Assembly (NCBI GenBank): GCA_044227095.1
Contig: JBGAFV010000001.1
Span: 3,906,001-3,970,000, forward strand
Length of the DNA stretch: 64,000 nt
Source of the DNA: JACMLD01 sp044227095
Lineage (GTDB): Bacteria; Bacteroidota; Bacteroidia; Chitinophagales; Chitinophagaceae
Direction: 5' to 3'
Position numbers and translations under genes: made by a program. How positions within the stretch are numbered: the stretch's first letter is position 1; every line of letters starts with the position of its first letter. Positions 55,501-62,640 of the stretch are shown here, piece by piece. A model generated the notes under the pieces. It was not told the origin of the DNA, searched no databases, and saw only the letters and a list, made by a program, of their open reading frames with translations.

Positions 55501-55718
55501 GCATTAATGCTGAATTTTCCTTCCAAATCTGTAGTAGTAGCAGTTGTAGTGCCTTTTACGCTTACAGTAACGTTAGCAAGTTTTTCGCCTTCTGCGCTTG
55601 TAACAGTACCAGTAACGGTTTGGGCTTTAATAACGAAAGATGATAACACAAGCACCATGCATAGTAGCAGGCGCATACAAGAAGCTGGCTTACGGAGAAG
55701 CCGTGGGGCTTTTGTCAT
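52560..55718 (-). CDS. SusC/RagA family TonB-linked outer-membrane transporter
   Basis: TonB-dependent channel for uptake of glycans or sugars. The 1052-residue protein has a signal peptide (about 15-32), a carboxypeptidase-regulatory-like domain (TVTGTVTSAEGEKLANVTVS and on to about residue 115), a plug with the SusC-type DLRNLDEVVVTALGIKKQ and YGSRAKDGVIMITTK segments, and a roughly 22-strand barrel ending in LGLNLNVKF. It is divergent from the AraC regulator across 260 bases, which probably hold both promoters. Confidence 0.95.
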   Translation of the reverse strand: MTKAPRLLRKPASCMRLLLCMVLVLSSFVIKAQTVTGTVTSAEGEKLANVTVSVKGTTTATTTDLEGKFSINAPAKAVLVVSSVGYARQEITVGGRTSISILMAKDLRNLDEVVVTALGIKKQARGLGYSTTNVKPDELTVNRTPNVINALQGKVAGVNISSLGTGPGGTSKIRIRGQSSINGTNSPLIVINGVPVDNTNFNGDASNGVKGGGITSDGGDGLSSINPDDIESMSILKGAPAAALYGSRAKDGVIMITTKTRNKGRGIGVSYNLNYMNEKPLDFTDYQKEYGQGENGARPTTPNPTSGQWSFGEKFAPGMTQVLFNNLTLPYEPQGSRIKEFYRHGQNISNTVTLSAGGDKGGMYMSLNNTSNDGIVPNNTFNRKSINLGFSYNLSEKLSFGGNINYSREDNKNPPNIANQDNSIPTVIMAMANSMPLSVLNANKYNSAGNEYIYSRFMNRTNPYWVMAEQFHIIKRDRIFGNVFAKYNILPWLFVQGRFGQDYWSRDEDVNNFPTGQASRAAAQPGFVNGVFTQESRRFRETNLDFLISATKSFGKFDVNLTGGGNQMRRRNDINNVQVTDFVIRGLYTVQNGRAKDPQYTLIEQGVNSLYSSAEVSWNKTLYLNGTVRNDWFSTLSPANRSILYPSVSGAYVFSESLPTLSWLSFGKLRLGYAEVGSDGDVGPYSDVLFYGINSNLINNPAGVPVAVGNNGAVVPNANLKPSRTSETEVGLELRLFNNRVNIDVAAYKKTTKDQIVGVQISDGSGFTSTRINSGKSVNNGWEALLNIVAYKSKNFTWEFTANTGYNKTKVLSILTDKPGEKITTATHVFNGETRLVVGEEMGQLAGFGYARSAKGEMIFQSNGLPLRTPDLVLFGSALPKWTGGFLNSFNYKGLTLTVFIDYKLGGKMLSGTNFNAIREGLHKMTLTGRVGGVTGVGVNQSGGVNTAVAAVQTYWEHLRSQQIVEPVIYNAGYWKLRQISLGYDFTRFVPTKWPIKGLKLDFVANNVLIIKKWVDNIDPESFGFASDNNVGLESAGVPTTRGLGLNLNVKF

Positions 55719-55979
55719 AATGGCAAGTCGTTTTGGTTAATAATAAAGGCAATTCCTTTGCGATGAATTATCCCGATGGATAATTTACCACCTTACAAAG
55801 TATCTTTAATTACATTGTAATAACTTCCATTAAAGCACGGTGGTGTTTTTTGCACATTTTTGAAAAGGTATAAGGTATAGGGTTTAGTAAGACCGTATGC
55901 CCTCAACCTTTGTTAATCCAAACTTTGTTATATTGTTGCTCTATCGGTTGAACAATCATCAAATTGTATTGAGTAATTA

Positions 55980-56864
55980 ATGAGCCAGTTTTTTCTTCAG
56001 CAACAAAAATCTGCGGAGCTTGCAGCCTTTCCGCATATTATAGAACTGGCTTGTCAGAAAATTCAGCATATACAGTTTAATTCTTTTGCACCCAGGCTAT
56101 CATGCGGGTTGCAGGTTTTTTATATTAATGAAGGAAAGTTTGAATGGCTTATTAATGGCAAACCATTTACACTTTATCCAGGCGATACTGCTATTGTACT
56201 TCCGCAACAGGATTTTGGAAGTGAAAAAGGGTTTCTTGATCTCGGCATCATTTCATGGATAGCCATTCAACCCGCTTCATTCAGCAGCAATGGCAATATG
56301 ACTTTAGGCCCTTGGAGCAGTATTCCCGAAAACGAAACCAAATCTATTGGCAAATTACTTTCATTAAACCATGTTTCGGTATTGTCTAAACCAGCATCTG
56401 CCGGTAATATTTTTCAAAGCCTGCAAAAAGAAATAGCAGGGCAGGAGATAGGCTATATGGTTAGGGTAAATCATTTGATTGATGAACTGCTGATTACAAT
56501 TGTTCGTCACTTAACCCGGCAGAATAACCTGCAACGAGATTTTCCTGCAACATTTATGAAACTGGAACAGTCATTACGCAACAATCTGGATCATCAATGG
56601 CTGGTAGAAGAAATGGCAGTGCTTGTTGGTTTAGGCACTACAGCTTTTACAGAGAAAGTAAAAAACTATACCGGGTTTTCGCCATTGCATTACCTAATCA
56701 ATATCCGCGTGGCAGAAGCCATCAAACTATTAAAGAACACCGATAAGCCTGTAACTGATATTGCATTGGAAACAGGTTTTTATTCGTCACAGCATTTTTC
56801 AACAACATTTAAAAAACTAACTGGCTATACGCCACGCCAGTTCAGGGTCAACAATACAAAATAA
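55980..56864 (+). CDS. AraC-family transcriptional regulator
   Basis: A 294-residue regulator with an N-terminal cupin-like ligand-binding domain (EGKFEWLINGKPFTLYPGDTA region, about 50-75) and a C-terminal double helix-turn-helix (about 195-290; WLVEEMAVLVGLGTTAFTEK, PVTDIALETGFYSSQHFSTT, GYTPRQFR). Located between divergent susC and the second FGGY kinase, it probably activates this locus in response to the substrate. It is followed 26 bases later by the kinase gene, so the two are likely co-transcribed. Confidence 0.9.
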   Translation: MSQFFLQQQKSAELAAFPHIIELACQKIQHIQFNSFAPRLSCGLQVFYINEGKFEWLINGKPFTLYPGDTAIVLPQQDFGSEKGFLDLGIISWIAIQPASFSSNGNMTLGPWSSIPENETKSIGKLLSLNHVSVLSKPASAGNIFQSLQKEIAGQEIGYMVRVNHLIDELLITIVRHLTRQNNLQRDFPATFMKLEQSLRNNLDHQWLVEEMAVLVGLGTTAFTEKVKNYTGFSPLHYLINIRVAEAIKLLKNTDKPVTDIALETGFYSSQHFSTTFKKLTGYTPRQFRVNNTK

Positions 56865-56889
56865 AATAACTGCTATAAAACATACCATT

Positions 56890-58407
56890 ATGGATTGCAT
56901 TATAACGATTGATATTGGAACCAGCGCCGTAAGAATTTTCGCTTTTGAAATGAGCGGCAAGGCCATTGGGTTTAGCAAAGGTTCCTATCCCACCTTTCAT
57001 ACAGAACCCATTTACAGCGAGCAGGATCCCGAACAGGTATTTATAACGGTGCTGTATGTACTAAAGAATTTTCTTACTGAAAAAATAAATACCAGGAAAT
57101 ATAAGGTAACTGCTATTTGTTTTAGTGCGGCTATGCATAGTGTATTGCCTGTAAATAAAAACGGTGTGCCTTTGGGCAACGCAATAACGTGGGCAGACAA
57201 CCGCGGTAAAAAAGAAGCAGATGATTTGAAAAAATTACCGCTGGCCAAAAAAATTTATGATGCTACAGGAACGCCTATTCACCCTATGTCTCCACTAATA
57301 AAAATTGCGTGGATAAAACGGCACGATAAAGAACGGTTTAGCAAAACCGATAAGTTTATCGCTATTAAGAATTATATTATTCAGCAGCTAACAGGGGAGT
57401 GCGTTATAGATTACAGCCTTGCATCTGCAACGGGCCTGTTCAACATTCACAAACTCACCTGGGATACTAACGCACTTGCATATGCAGGAATTACTGCAGA
57501 CAAGTTACCCGATCCTGTACCTGTATTTTATTCCTCATTAAGATTGCGGCCAGAATACCAGGTTTCTTTAGGACTAACAGCAAAAACTAAAATTATTATT
57601 GGGGCAAGCGATGGTTGTATGGCCACACTTGGCGCAGGCGTTTGGGGCGAAGGCAAAGCAACAATAACAATAGAACAGAGCGGTGCAGTAAGGGTTGCTG
57701 GTAATAAAGTTATCCGGGATAACAAACAACGTTTCTTTAATTACCTGCTTACAGATGGTTATTATGTTTCTGGGGGGCCAACCAACAATTGCGGTGTTAT
57801 TTTTGAATGGTTTGCCCGTCAGTTTGGAATTTTTAATGAAGCATATGGTATAGACGACAGCATTAATGCGCTGATGAAAGATGCAATGAAAACACCTGCA
57901 GGTTCAGAAGGGCTAATGTTTCTTCCTTACCTGCTTGGTGAAAGGGCGCCATTGTGGAATGCAAATGCAAGAGGCGCATATTTCGGCCTTAATATAAAAC
58001 ACGAACAAAAACATTTTGTACGTGCAACGTTGGAAGGAATTTTATACGAAATATACAGCATCGGTAAAATATTGGAAGAACACCGGGCTTTCAGTACCCT
58101 TTCTATCAATGGTAGTTTTGCTTCTTATCCATTGTGGGCACAGATTATTGCAGACATGTTTGGTAAGCCAGTAAGCGTAAATAATAATTATGATAGCATT
58201 GGTACAGGTGCTTTATTATTAAGCCAGACAGAAATGGGGGTATACCGTAATCTTGAAGACGCTGCTAAAACTGTTTCACTGCAAACAAGCTATCAGCCTA
58301 ATAAAAAAGATCACCAGGTTTATATGAAATACTTTTCTGTGTTCGAGAAATTAAGTTATAAACTGAAAGATGAATTTGAAGAAATAGCTTTGTTACAAAA
58401 TGTATAA
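56890..58407 (+). CDS. FGGY carbohydrate kinase, gluconokinase-like (paralogue 2)
   Basis: A 505-residue FGGY kinase with the N-terminal DIGTSAVRIFAFEMSG, the loop MHSVLPVNKNGVPLGNAITW and the C-terminal lobe starting INGSFASYPLWAQI. It is clearly related to the kinase at 46426-47928. N-terminal and loop differences suggest a different or modified specificity. It is co-oriented with the AraC gene upstream. Confidence 0.9.
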   Translation: MDCIITIDIGTSAVRIFAFEMSGKAIGFSKGSYPTFHTEPIYSEQDPEQVFITVLYVLKNFLTEKINTRKYKVTAICFSAAMHSVLPVNKNGVPLGNAITWADNRGKKEADDLKKLPLAKKIYDATGTPIHPMSPLIKIAWIKRHDKERFSKTDKFIAIKNYIIQQLTGECVIDYSLASATGLFNIHKLTWDTNALAYAGITADKLPDPVPVFYSSLRLRPEYQVSLGLTAKTKIIIGASDGCMATLGAGVWGEGKATITIEQSGAVRVAGNKVIRDNKQRFFNYLLTDGYYVSGGPTNNCGVIFEWFARQFGIFNEAYGIDDSINALMKDAMKTPAGSEGLMFLPYLLGERAPLWNANARGAYFGLNIKHEQKHFVRATLEGILYEIYSIGKILEEHRAFSTLSINGSFASYPLWAQIIADMFGKPVSVNNNYDSIGTGALLLSQTEMGVYRNLEDAAKTVSLQTSYQPNKKDHQVYMKYFSVFEKLSYKLKDEFEEIALLQNV

Positions 58408-58620
58408 AGCCAAAAAAAGTATTGTTAAGGATTTGCCTTGCTATTCGTGATAAATATTTTTACACTTACAATAAAATCTCCACATTGTATGCTTTTGATC
58501 GCTGGCATTGTATAAAGAACGAATAACGATTATAAAAATGCCAGTTTTCGTGCAACGAATACTCATCAATTAAAGCCTTTGATTTTATCATTTAATCACT
58601 AAAGCTTTAAAAATTAAAAG

Positions 58621-59198
58621 ATGAAAAAAGTATTATTCGTTGCATTGTCATTGATGATTGTATCGGTAACAGCAAACGCACAGCAGGGAACACTTTTGGT
58701 AGGCGGAAGTATTGATTTTGGAAGTACAAAAACACCATCTTTTCCGTCTGATACTAAAACAAGCAATTTTCAATTTAGTCCTACCGTAGGTTATCAGTTT
58801 ACAAATAACTGGACTGCAGGAGTAGTAACAAGTATTGGCAGCAGCAAGTACACCAACTCTCAAAACATTGAAGCAAAACAAAACTCATTTGCTATTGGAC
58901 CATTTGTTCGTTATGCAAAAAGTTTGTCTTCAATTTTTGCTATTTACGGACAAGCACAAGGTATTTTTGGTACACTTAAATCTAACGGCAACTCATCCAG
59001 CACAGCTGCGATTAATGTATTTCCAGCAATTTTTATAAACGTAAAAAATGGGTTTGGGTTGAATTTTAATGTAGGGGAATTAATTACAATTCAACTAAAC
59101 CATCAGGTTATAATGCAAGTACTTCGTTTGACCTTACATTTGGCAAAACTGTTGGCATTGGGCTTTCTAAAAATTTTGGGTTGCACAAAAAAAGATAA
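58621..59198 (+). CDS. Outer-membrane beta-barrel protein, frameshifted near the C-terminus
   Basis: Signal peptide (about 1-20, MKKVLFVALSLMIVSVTANA) followed by alternating barrel strands. The original frame runs to a stop at 59307 but becomes unlike an outer-membrane protein after FGLNFNVGE. Shifting by one base at the GGGG run (59074-59077) restores GINYNSTKPSGYNASTSFD, then LTFGKTVGIGLSKNFGLHKK and a stop at 59196-59198, with typical barrel strands. One missing G in the tract explains both. The terminator at 59217-59248 lies after the restored stop but inside the shifted frame. The break may be a sequencing indel, a real null allele or phase variation. Confidence 0.85.
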
Positions 59199-59216
59199 GT
59201 TGACGGCTATTTATAG

Positions 59217-59248
59217 AAAGCGTTCCGCATTTGCGGGGCGCTTTCTTA
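59217..59248 (+). terminator. Intrinsic terminator after the barrel gene
   Basis: AAAGCG...CCGC pairs with GCGG...CGCTTT around an ATTT loop with two small internal mismatches, followed by CTTATTTG. Its position directly after the restored stop codon (59198) supports the frameshift interpretation. Confidence 0.75.
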
Positions 59249-59389
59249 TTTGCTTAAATGTTTTTGTTTGTTCTATTTATGAATTATTTAACCAGCTGGT
59301 TTTTTAAAAAGAAAAGAACAATTTTATTATTGTAACCTGTTTAGCAGGGAGGGCATGTGGCGAAACAATCAACATTTTAAAAAATCAGC

Positions 59390-59830
59390 ATGACCTTCAG
59401 CAGGCTTCAGTTTTTCTTATTGCTATTGTTTCTTGTCACCATTCCTTTTATAGGCCAAACAATTTGGTGGTTGGCGCATTCCAAAAGAATAAATGGTGAA
59501 ATGTGGTACAAAGGGAAAAGTTATACAGGTCAGATACCGCATGAGTATTCGGCTATAAAATTTATTGTTGATAAGGATACAGCATGGTTCAATACCAATG
59601 ACAATATTTTTTTTGAAAAAGGAGAAATAGTTCCGGTTCGTTACCAGGTAAATAATATTAACGATGCAAAAGTGGATATGTTTATTGAAATATGGGGCAA
59701 TGCCGTGGTGTATGGAGGTGAGCTTTCATTAATTGTACTCATCATTTTTCTTCATCCTTCTATCATTCCCCGCAAAAGCAAAATCAGGTTAAATGCCCAA
59801 AAACCTTTTTTGCAAACCATTCAGCCTTGA
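59390..59830 (+). CDS. Small membrane protein of unknown function
   Basis: A 146-residue protein with an N-terminal hydrophobic segment (about 6-26) and a second one (about 112-126), with a roughly 85-residue extracytoplasmic loop containing GKSYTGQIPHEYSAIKF and VDKDTAWFNTNDNIFF. The layout recalls DUF3592-type proteins, but no clear family match can be made by eye. It stands alone between the barrel gene and the oxidoreductase. Confidence 0.6.
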   Translation: MTFSRLQFFLLLLFLVTIPFIGQTIWWLAHSKRINGEMWYKGKSYTGQIPHEYSAIKFIVDKDTAWFNTNDNIFFEKGEIVPVRYQVNNINDAKVDMFIEIWGNAVVYGGELSLIVLIIFLHPSIIPRKSKIRLNAQKPFLQTIQP

Positions 59831-59900
59831 TACTATATTTCTGACTATTGTAATTTCTGCCAGTAAACAATCATACTTTTAAGATCAATAAAATAAGGGT

Positions 59901-60881
59901 ATGAAAAAAATACAATGGGGTATTATTGGCTGTGGCGATGTGACTGAAGTAAAAAGCGGGCCTGCATTTAATAAAGTGGGCAACTCATCTTTGGTAGCTG
60001 TTATGCGCCGCGATGCAGCGAAAGCTTCTGATTATGCAAAGCGGCATAATGTTCCCAAATGGTACGACGATGCACAACAACTGATTGACGACCCCGATGT
60101 AAATGCTGTATATGTGGCCACGCCACCGCAAAGTCATGAAGACTATGCTATACGTGCAATGAAAGCAGGCAAGCCTGTGTATGTAGAAAAGCCAATGTCT
60201 GTAAACAGTGCTTCTGCAAAAAGAATGTTGCAGGCGTCGCTTGATACCGGAATGAAATTATGTGTGGCTCATTACCGTAAAGCACAACCGAGATTTAAAA
60301 AAGTAAAAGCTTTATTAGATGCAAAAGAAATAGGAGATGTAAGAATGATCAACCTGCAGTTATTGCAGCCACCACAATCTGCAGTAATTTCAAAAACAGA
60401 TGCATTCTGGCGGATAGATCCTTCCATATCCGGCGGTGGATTGTTTCATGATCTTTCTCCGCACCAACTGGATTTAATTCAATATTTTTTTGGTGATTAT
60501 AATACTGTAAATGGATTTGCTAAAAACCAGGCAGGCTTATACAATGCAGATGATCTTGTAATGGGCAATATATTTTTTAACAGCGGTGCTGTTTTTAATG
60601 GATGCTGGTGTTTTACTGTTGCCGAAAACGAAGAAAGAGATCTTGTAGAAATTATTGGCAGTGTGGGAAAAATAAGTTTTACAACTTTTAGTACAAACCA
60701 TATTGTACTAAGTAAAAAAGGAGTGGAAGAAATAATTACGTTTGATGAACTGCCGCATGTGCAACAACCAATGATACACGCAGTGGTACAATTTTTTTTG
60801 GGCGAGGGGCCAAATCCATCGTCCGCAGAAAGCGCTGTGGCTACAATGGAAATTATTGATGCATTTACCAAAAAAGGATAG
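59901..60881 (+). CDS. Gfo/Idh/MocA family oxidoreductase
   Basis: A 326-residue NAD(P)-dependent oxidoreductase. The Rossmann part begins GIIGCGDVTEVKSGPAF and contains the catalytic EKPMSVN segment (with K as in family). The C-terminal part is the alpha/beta substrate domain. Members act on sugars, inositol or sugar derivatives. It is followed 2 bases later by a small membrane protein gene. Confidence 0.9.
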   Translation: MKKIQWGIIGCGDVTEVKSGPAFNKVGNSSLVAVMRRDAAKASDYAKRHNVPKWYDDAQQLIDDPDVNAVYVATPPQSHEDYAIRAMKAGKPVYVEKPMSVNSASAKRMLQASLDTGMKLCVAHYRKAQPRFKKVKALLDAKEIGDVRMINLQLLQPPQSAVISKTDAFWRIDPSISGGGLFHDLSPHQLDLIQYFFGDYNTVNGFAKNQAGLYNADDLVMGNIFFNSGAVFNGCWCFTVAENEERDLVEIIGSVGKISFTTFSTNHIVLSKKGVEEIITFDELPHVQQPMIHAVVQFFLGEGPNPSSAESAVATMEIIDAFTKKG

Positions 60882-60883
60882 CT

Positions 60884-61159
60884 GTGTTTAAAAAAATTGC
60901 GCCGGATAAATGGAAGCATCTTTTTGTTGGCATTGCAATGGGTGTATTATTCCAGCTAACCGGTGCTTTTTTATTGCCGCAACATCTTTATTGGGTAAGC
61001 GGTATTTCTTTTCTCCTGATTTTTTGTATTAGCTATGGATGGGAGTTGCTGTCAAAATTTACCGGTGTCGGGCATTATGAAGTTATGGATGCCGTGTATT
61101 CTATTGTCGGCGGTTTGATTGGGATGGGGATGGTGGGGTTGGTGTGGTGTTATTTGTAA
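60884..61159 (+). CDS. Small predicted membrane protein
   Basis: A 91-residue protein starting at a GTG two bases after the oxidoreductase stop, so translational coupling is likely. Three hydrophobic segments (about 12-30, 38-52, 72-90) and the conserved-looking PDKWKHLFVGIAMG and GHYEVMDAVYSIVGG segments resemble VanZ/DUF2279-like small membrane proteins. Function unknown. Confidence 0.65.
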   Translation: MFKKIAPDKWKHLFVGIAMGVLFQLTGAFLLPQHLYWVSGISFLLIFCISYGWELLSKFTGVGHYEVMDAVYSIVGGLIGMGMVGLVWCYL

Positions 61160-61168
61160 TGAAATTTA

Positions 61169-61507
61169 TTATTCTCTGCTTTGCGCATCTGGCGGAGGCG
61201 GCCAGCCGTCGCAAACTTCTTTATTTAGAAAAAGCCAGGTAGGGTTAAAAGTATTTACGATTTTGTTTTTTTCAGCCCTAATTAGATTTTTAATTTCTTT
61301 TTCTCTTGCAATGGCCTCGTTTATATAATCATGTTCTTCGTACCAAACCAGCCAATAACAGTAATACCTGCCTGTAAATGAGTTTTTAGTTCCGCGGTGT
61401 AAATAATGTTCAATAACTCTTTGTGGTAAATTGTTGGTTACACCTGTGTACAATACATTTTTTGATGAGTTGGTGAGCATATACACATAATAGTTGTGTT
61501 CACGCAT
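61169..61507 (-). CDS. GIY-YIG nuclease-family protein
   Basis: A 112-residue protein with the GIY-YIG fold: N-terminal YYVYMLTN, then LYTGVTNNL (the YIG equivalent), and a conserved Glu in NEAIAREKEIK. The family includes repair and restriction nucleases, but this short type (URI/UPF0213-like) is widespread with unclear biological role. The last residues (GWPPPPDAQSRE) are read from a GC-rich stretch resembling the dispersed palindromes. It is convergent with the small membrane protein gene. Confidence 0.85.
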   Translation of the reverse strand: MREHNYYVYMLTNSSKNVLYTGVTNNLPQRVIEHYLHRGTKNSFTGRYYCYWLVWYEEHDYINEAIAREKEIKNLIRAEKNKIVNTFNPTWLFLNKEVCDGWPPPPDAQSRE

Positions 61508-62095
61508 GCGGTTTGTTTATCCCAAAGGACGGAGCGTTTTATGGTGCAGTTGTACAGAGGAATATATTTATTAATGTTGAATGTTCGGGGAAGTGACTTT
61601 CGCTTTTTTCCGTTGACAGTTCAGGGATTTACATAACTACAATACTCTTCCCTGTCATGCTGCAAGCATCCCGTGGAGATTATCGTTAATGCTGATCAAT
61701 TTATTCAATCTTTTTGCGCCGGCTAGTCCACGGGTTTCTTACAGAATGACAGTGAGTGGGTGAGTAATAGCTGGCTTGATTTATTGCCAGTTGCTGATTT
61801 GCTTGGTTTATTCGTATATGCTAGAATTTGCTAGGAAAAATTGCTAAAACTTCGATATTCGGACTAATTGTGATAGTTTACGTTTTTACACTGTCATGCT
61901 GCAAGCATCCCGTGGAGGTCTTAATTGAATCATGCTAATGGCTGAGCAGGCTTTGAGCGGAAAAGAAAACAAACAGCCATCGGAGGCGATAGCCGACGGT
62001 TATTCGGAAAAAGCTTTGCAGTTCGACTTAAAATGCGGTTCAGTACTCAAGTACCATTTAATATCACAGGATGAATATTGGGCAATTCGTAATAT
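61508..62095. repeat. Gene-poor interval with inverted and dispersed repeats
   Basis: 61652-61681 and 61723-61753 form an inverted pair (CTGTCATGCTGCAAGCATCC versus the reverse complement of the right arm, ACTGTCATTCTGTAAGAAACC), a MITE-like stem-loop of about 100 bases. A third copy of the left arm is at 61891-61918. From 61943, AGCAGGCTTTGAGCG and GAAAAGAAAAC match, in inverted orientation, a stretch near 62560-62600. A 63-residue open frame here is not considered real. Confidence 0.7.
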
Positions 62096-62497
62096 TTACG
62101 CCTTAACTGAAATCTCTTTCTGAAGCCTTGACTGCTTAATTTCTTCCAATAATTTTCTACAGTGCGGCATGCTTTCTTCTATAGAAGCCTTTCTAAAATC
62201 TTCCTCAACTTTAGCAGTTTTCAAAATATCTTGGAAGCCTTCAATAATTTCATCTGCAAAAGTAGCCAATTCGAATATCTGAGTTTTAAGTTCATTAATA
62301 TCAAAACTCATATCAGCTTTAATTTTGTCAATTTCCCTGTCATGAAGTTTTATAATCTTATCTGGATTCACAGAATCAACAAGCCCTTTATATCCGTTAA
62401 TTATTTCCTTTTGAGTTTTAATTTGCTTGGATAATATCACCCCAACAATAACAGTTGCAATTATTGAGATGATTGGAAGGTAAATTGTAGGATTCAT
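62096..62497 (-). CDS. Small coiled-coil membrane protein of unknown function
   Basis: The start is placed at 62497 (MNPTIYLPIISIIATVIVG) because a membrane segment begins there; upstream in-frame ATGs add 4-12 non-hydrophobic residues. The 133-residue protein has one N-terminal hydrophobic segment (3-20) and a long helical, Lys/Glu-rich remainder with coiled-coil character. No family recognised. It is flanked by inverted repeats (61943 and about 62570) and lies next to a dif-like site, so it may be cargo of a small mobile unit. Confidence 0.65.
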   Translation of the reverse strand: MNPTIYLPIISIIATVIVGVILSKQIKTQKEIINGYKGLVDSVNPDKIIKLHDREIDKIKADMSFDINELKTQIFELATFADEIIEGFQDILKTAKVEEDFRKASIEESMPHCRKLLEEIKQSRLQKEISVKA

Positions 62498-62602
62498 AAT
62501 TTTTATTTTCCCGAATATACGCATCCCACGCAAAGGGTAGAGCGTTACCCAATAGAAGCCTAGCCGTTTTCTTTTCTTCGCTCAAAGCCTTGCTGTGCGA
62601 CT

Positions 62603-62630
62603 ATTTAACATAATATAAATTATAAGAAAA
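62603..62630 (-). other. dif-like site (XerC/XerD-type)
   Basis: Read on the minus strand, the site ends with TTATGTTAAAT, an exact 11/11 match to the E. coli XerD arm of dif. It is preceded by a six-base centre TTTATA (E. coli TGTATA) and an 11-base arm TTTTCTTATAA that matches the XerC arm only at ATAA and a few other positions. It could be the chromosomal dif, a mobile-element attachment site or a chance match in AT-rich DNA. Confidence 0.45.
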
Positions 62631-62640
62631 TAATACAGTT

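Noticed and set aside
61932..62123. 63-residue open frame (MLMAEQALSGKENKQPS start)
   Set aside because: It begins within repeat DNA, overlaps the end of the convergent gene at 62096 and shows no protein-family signature.
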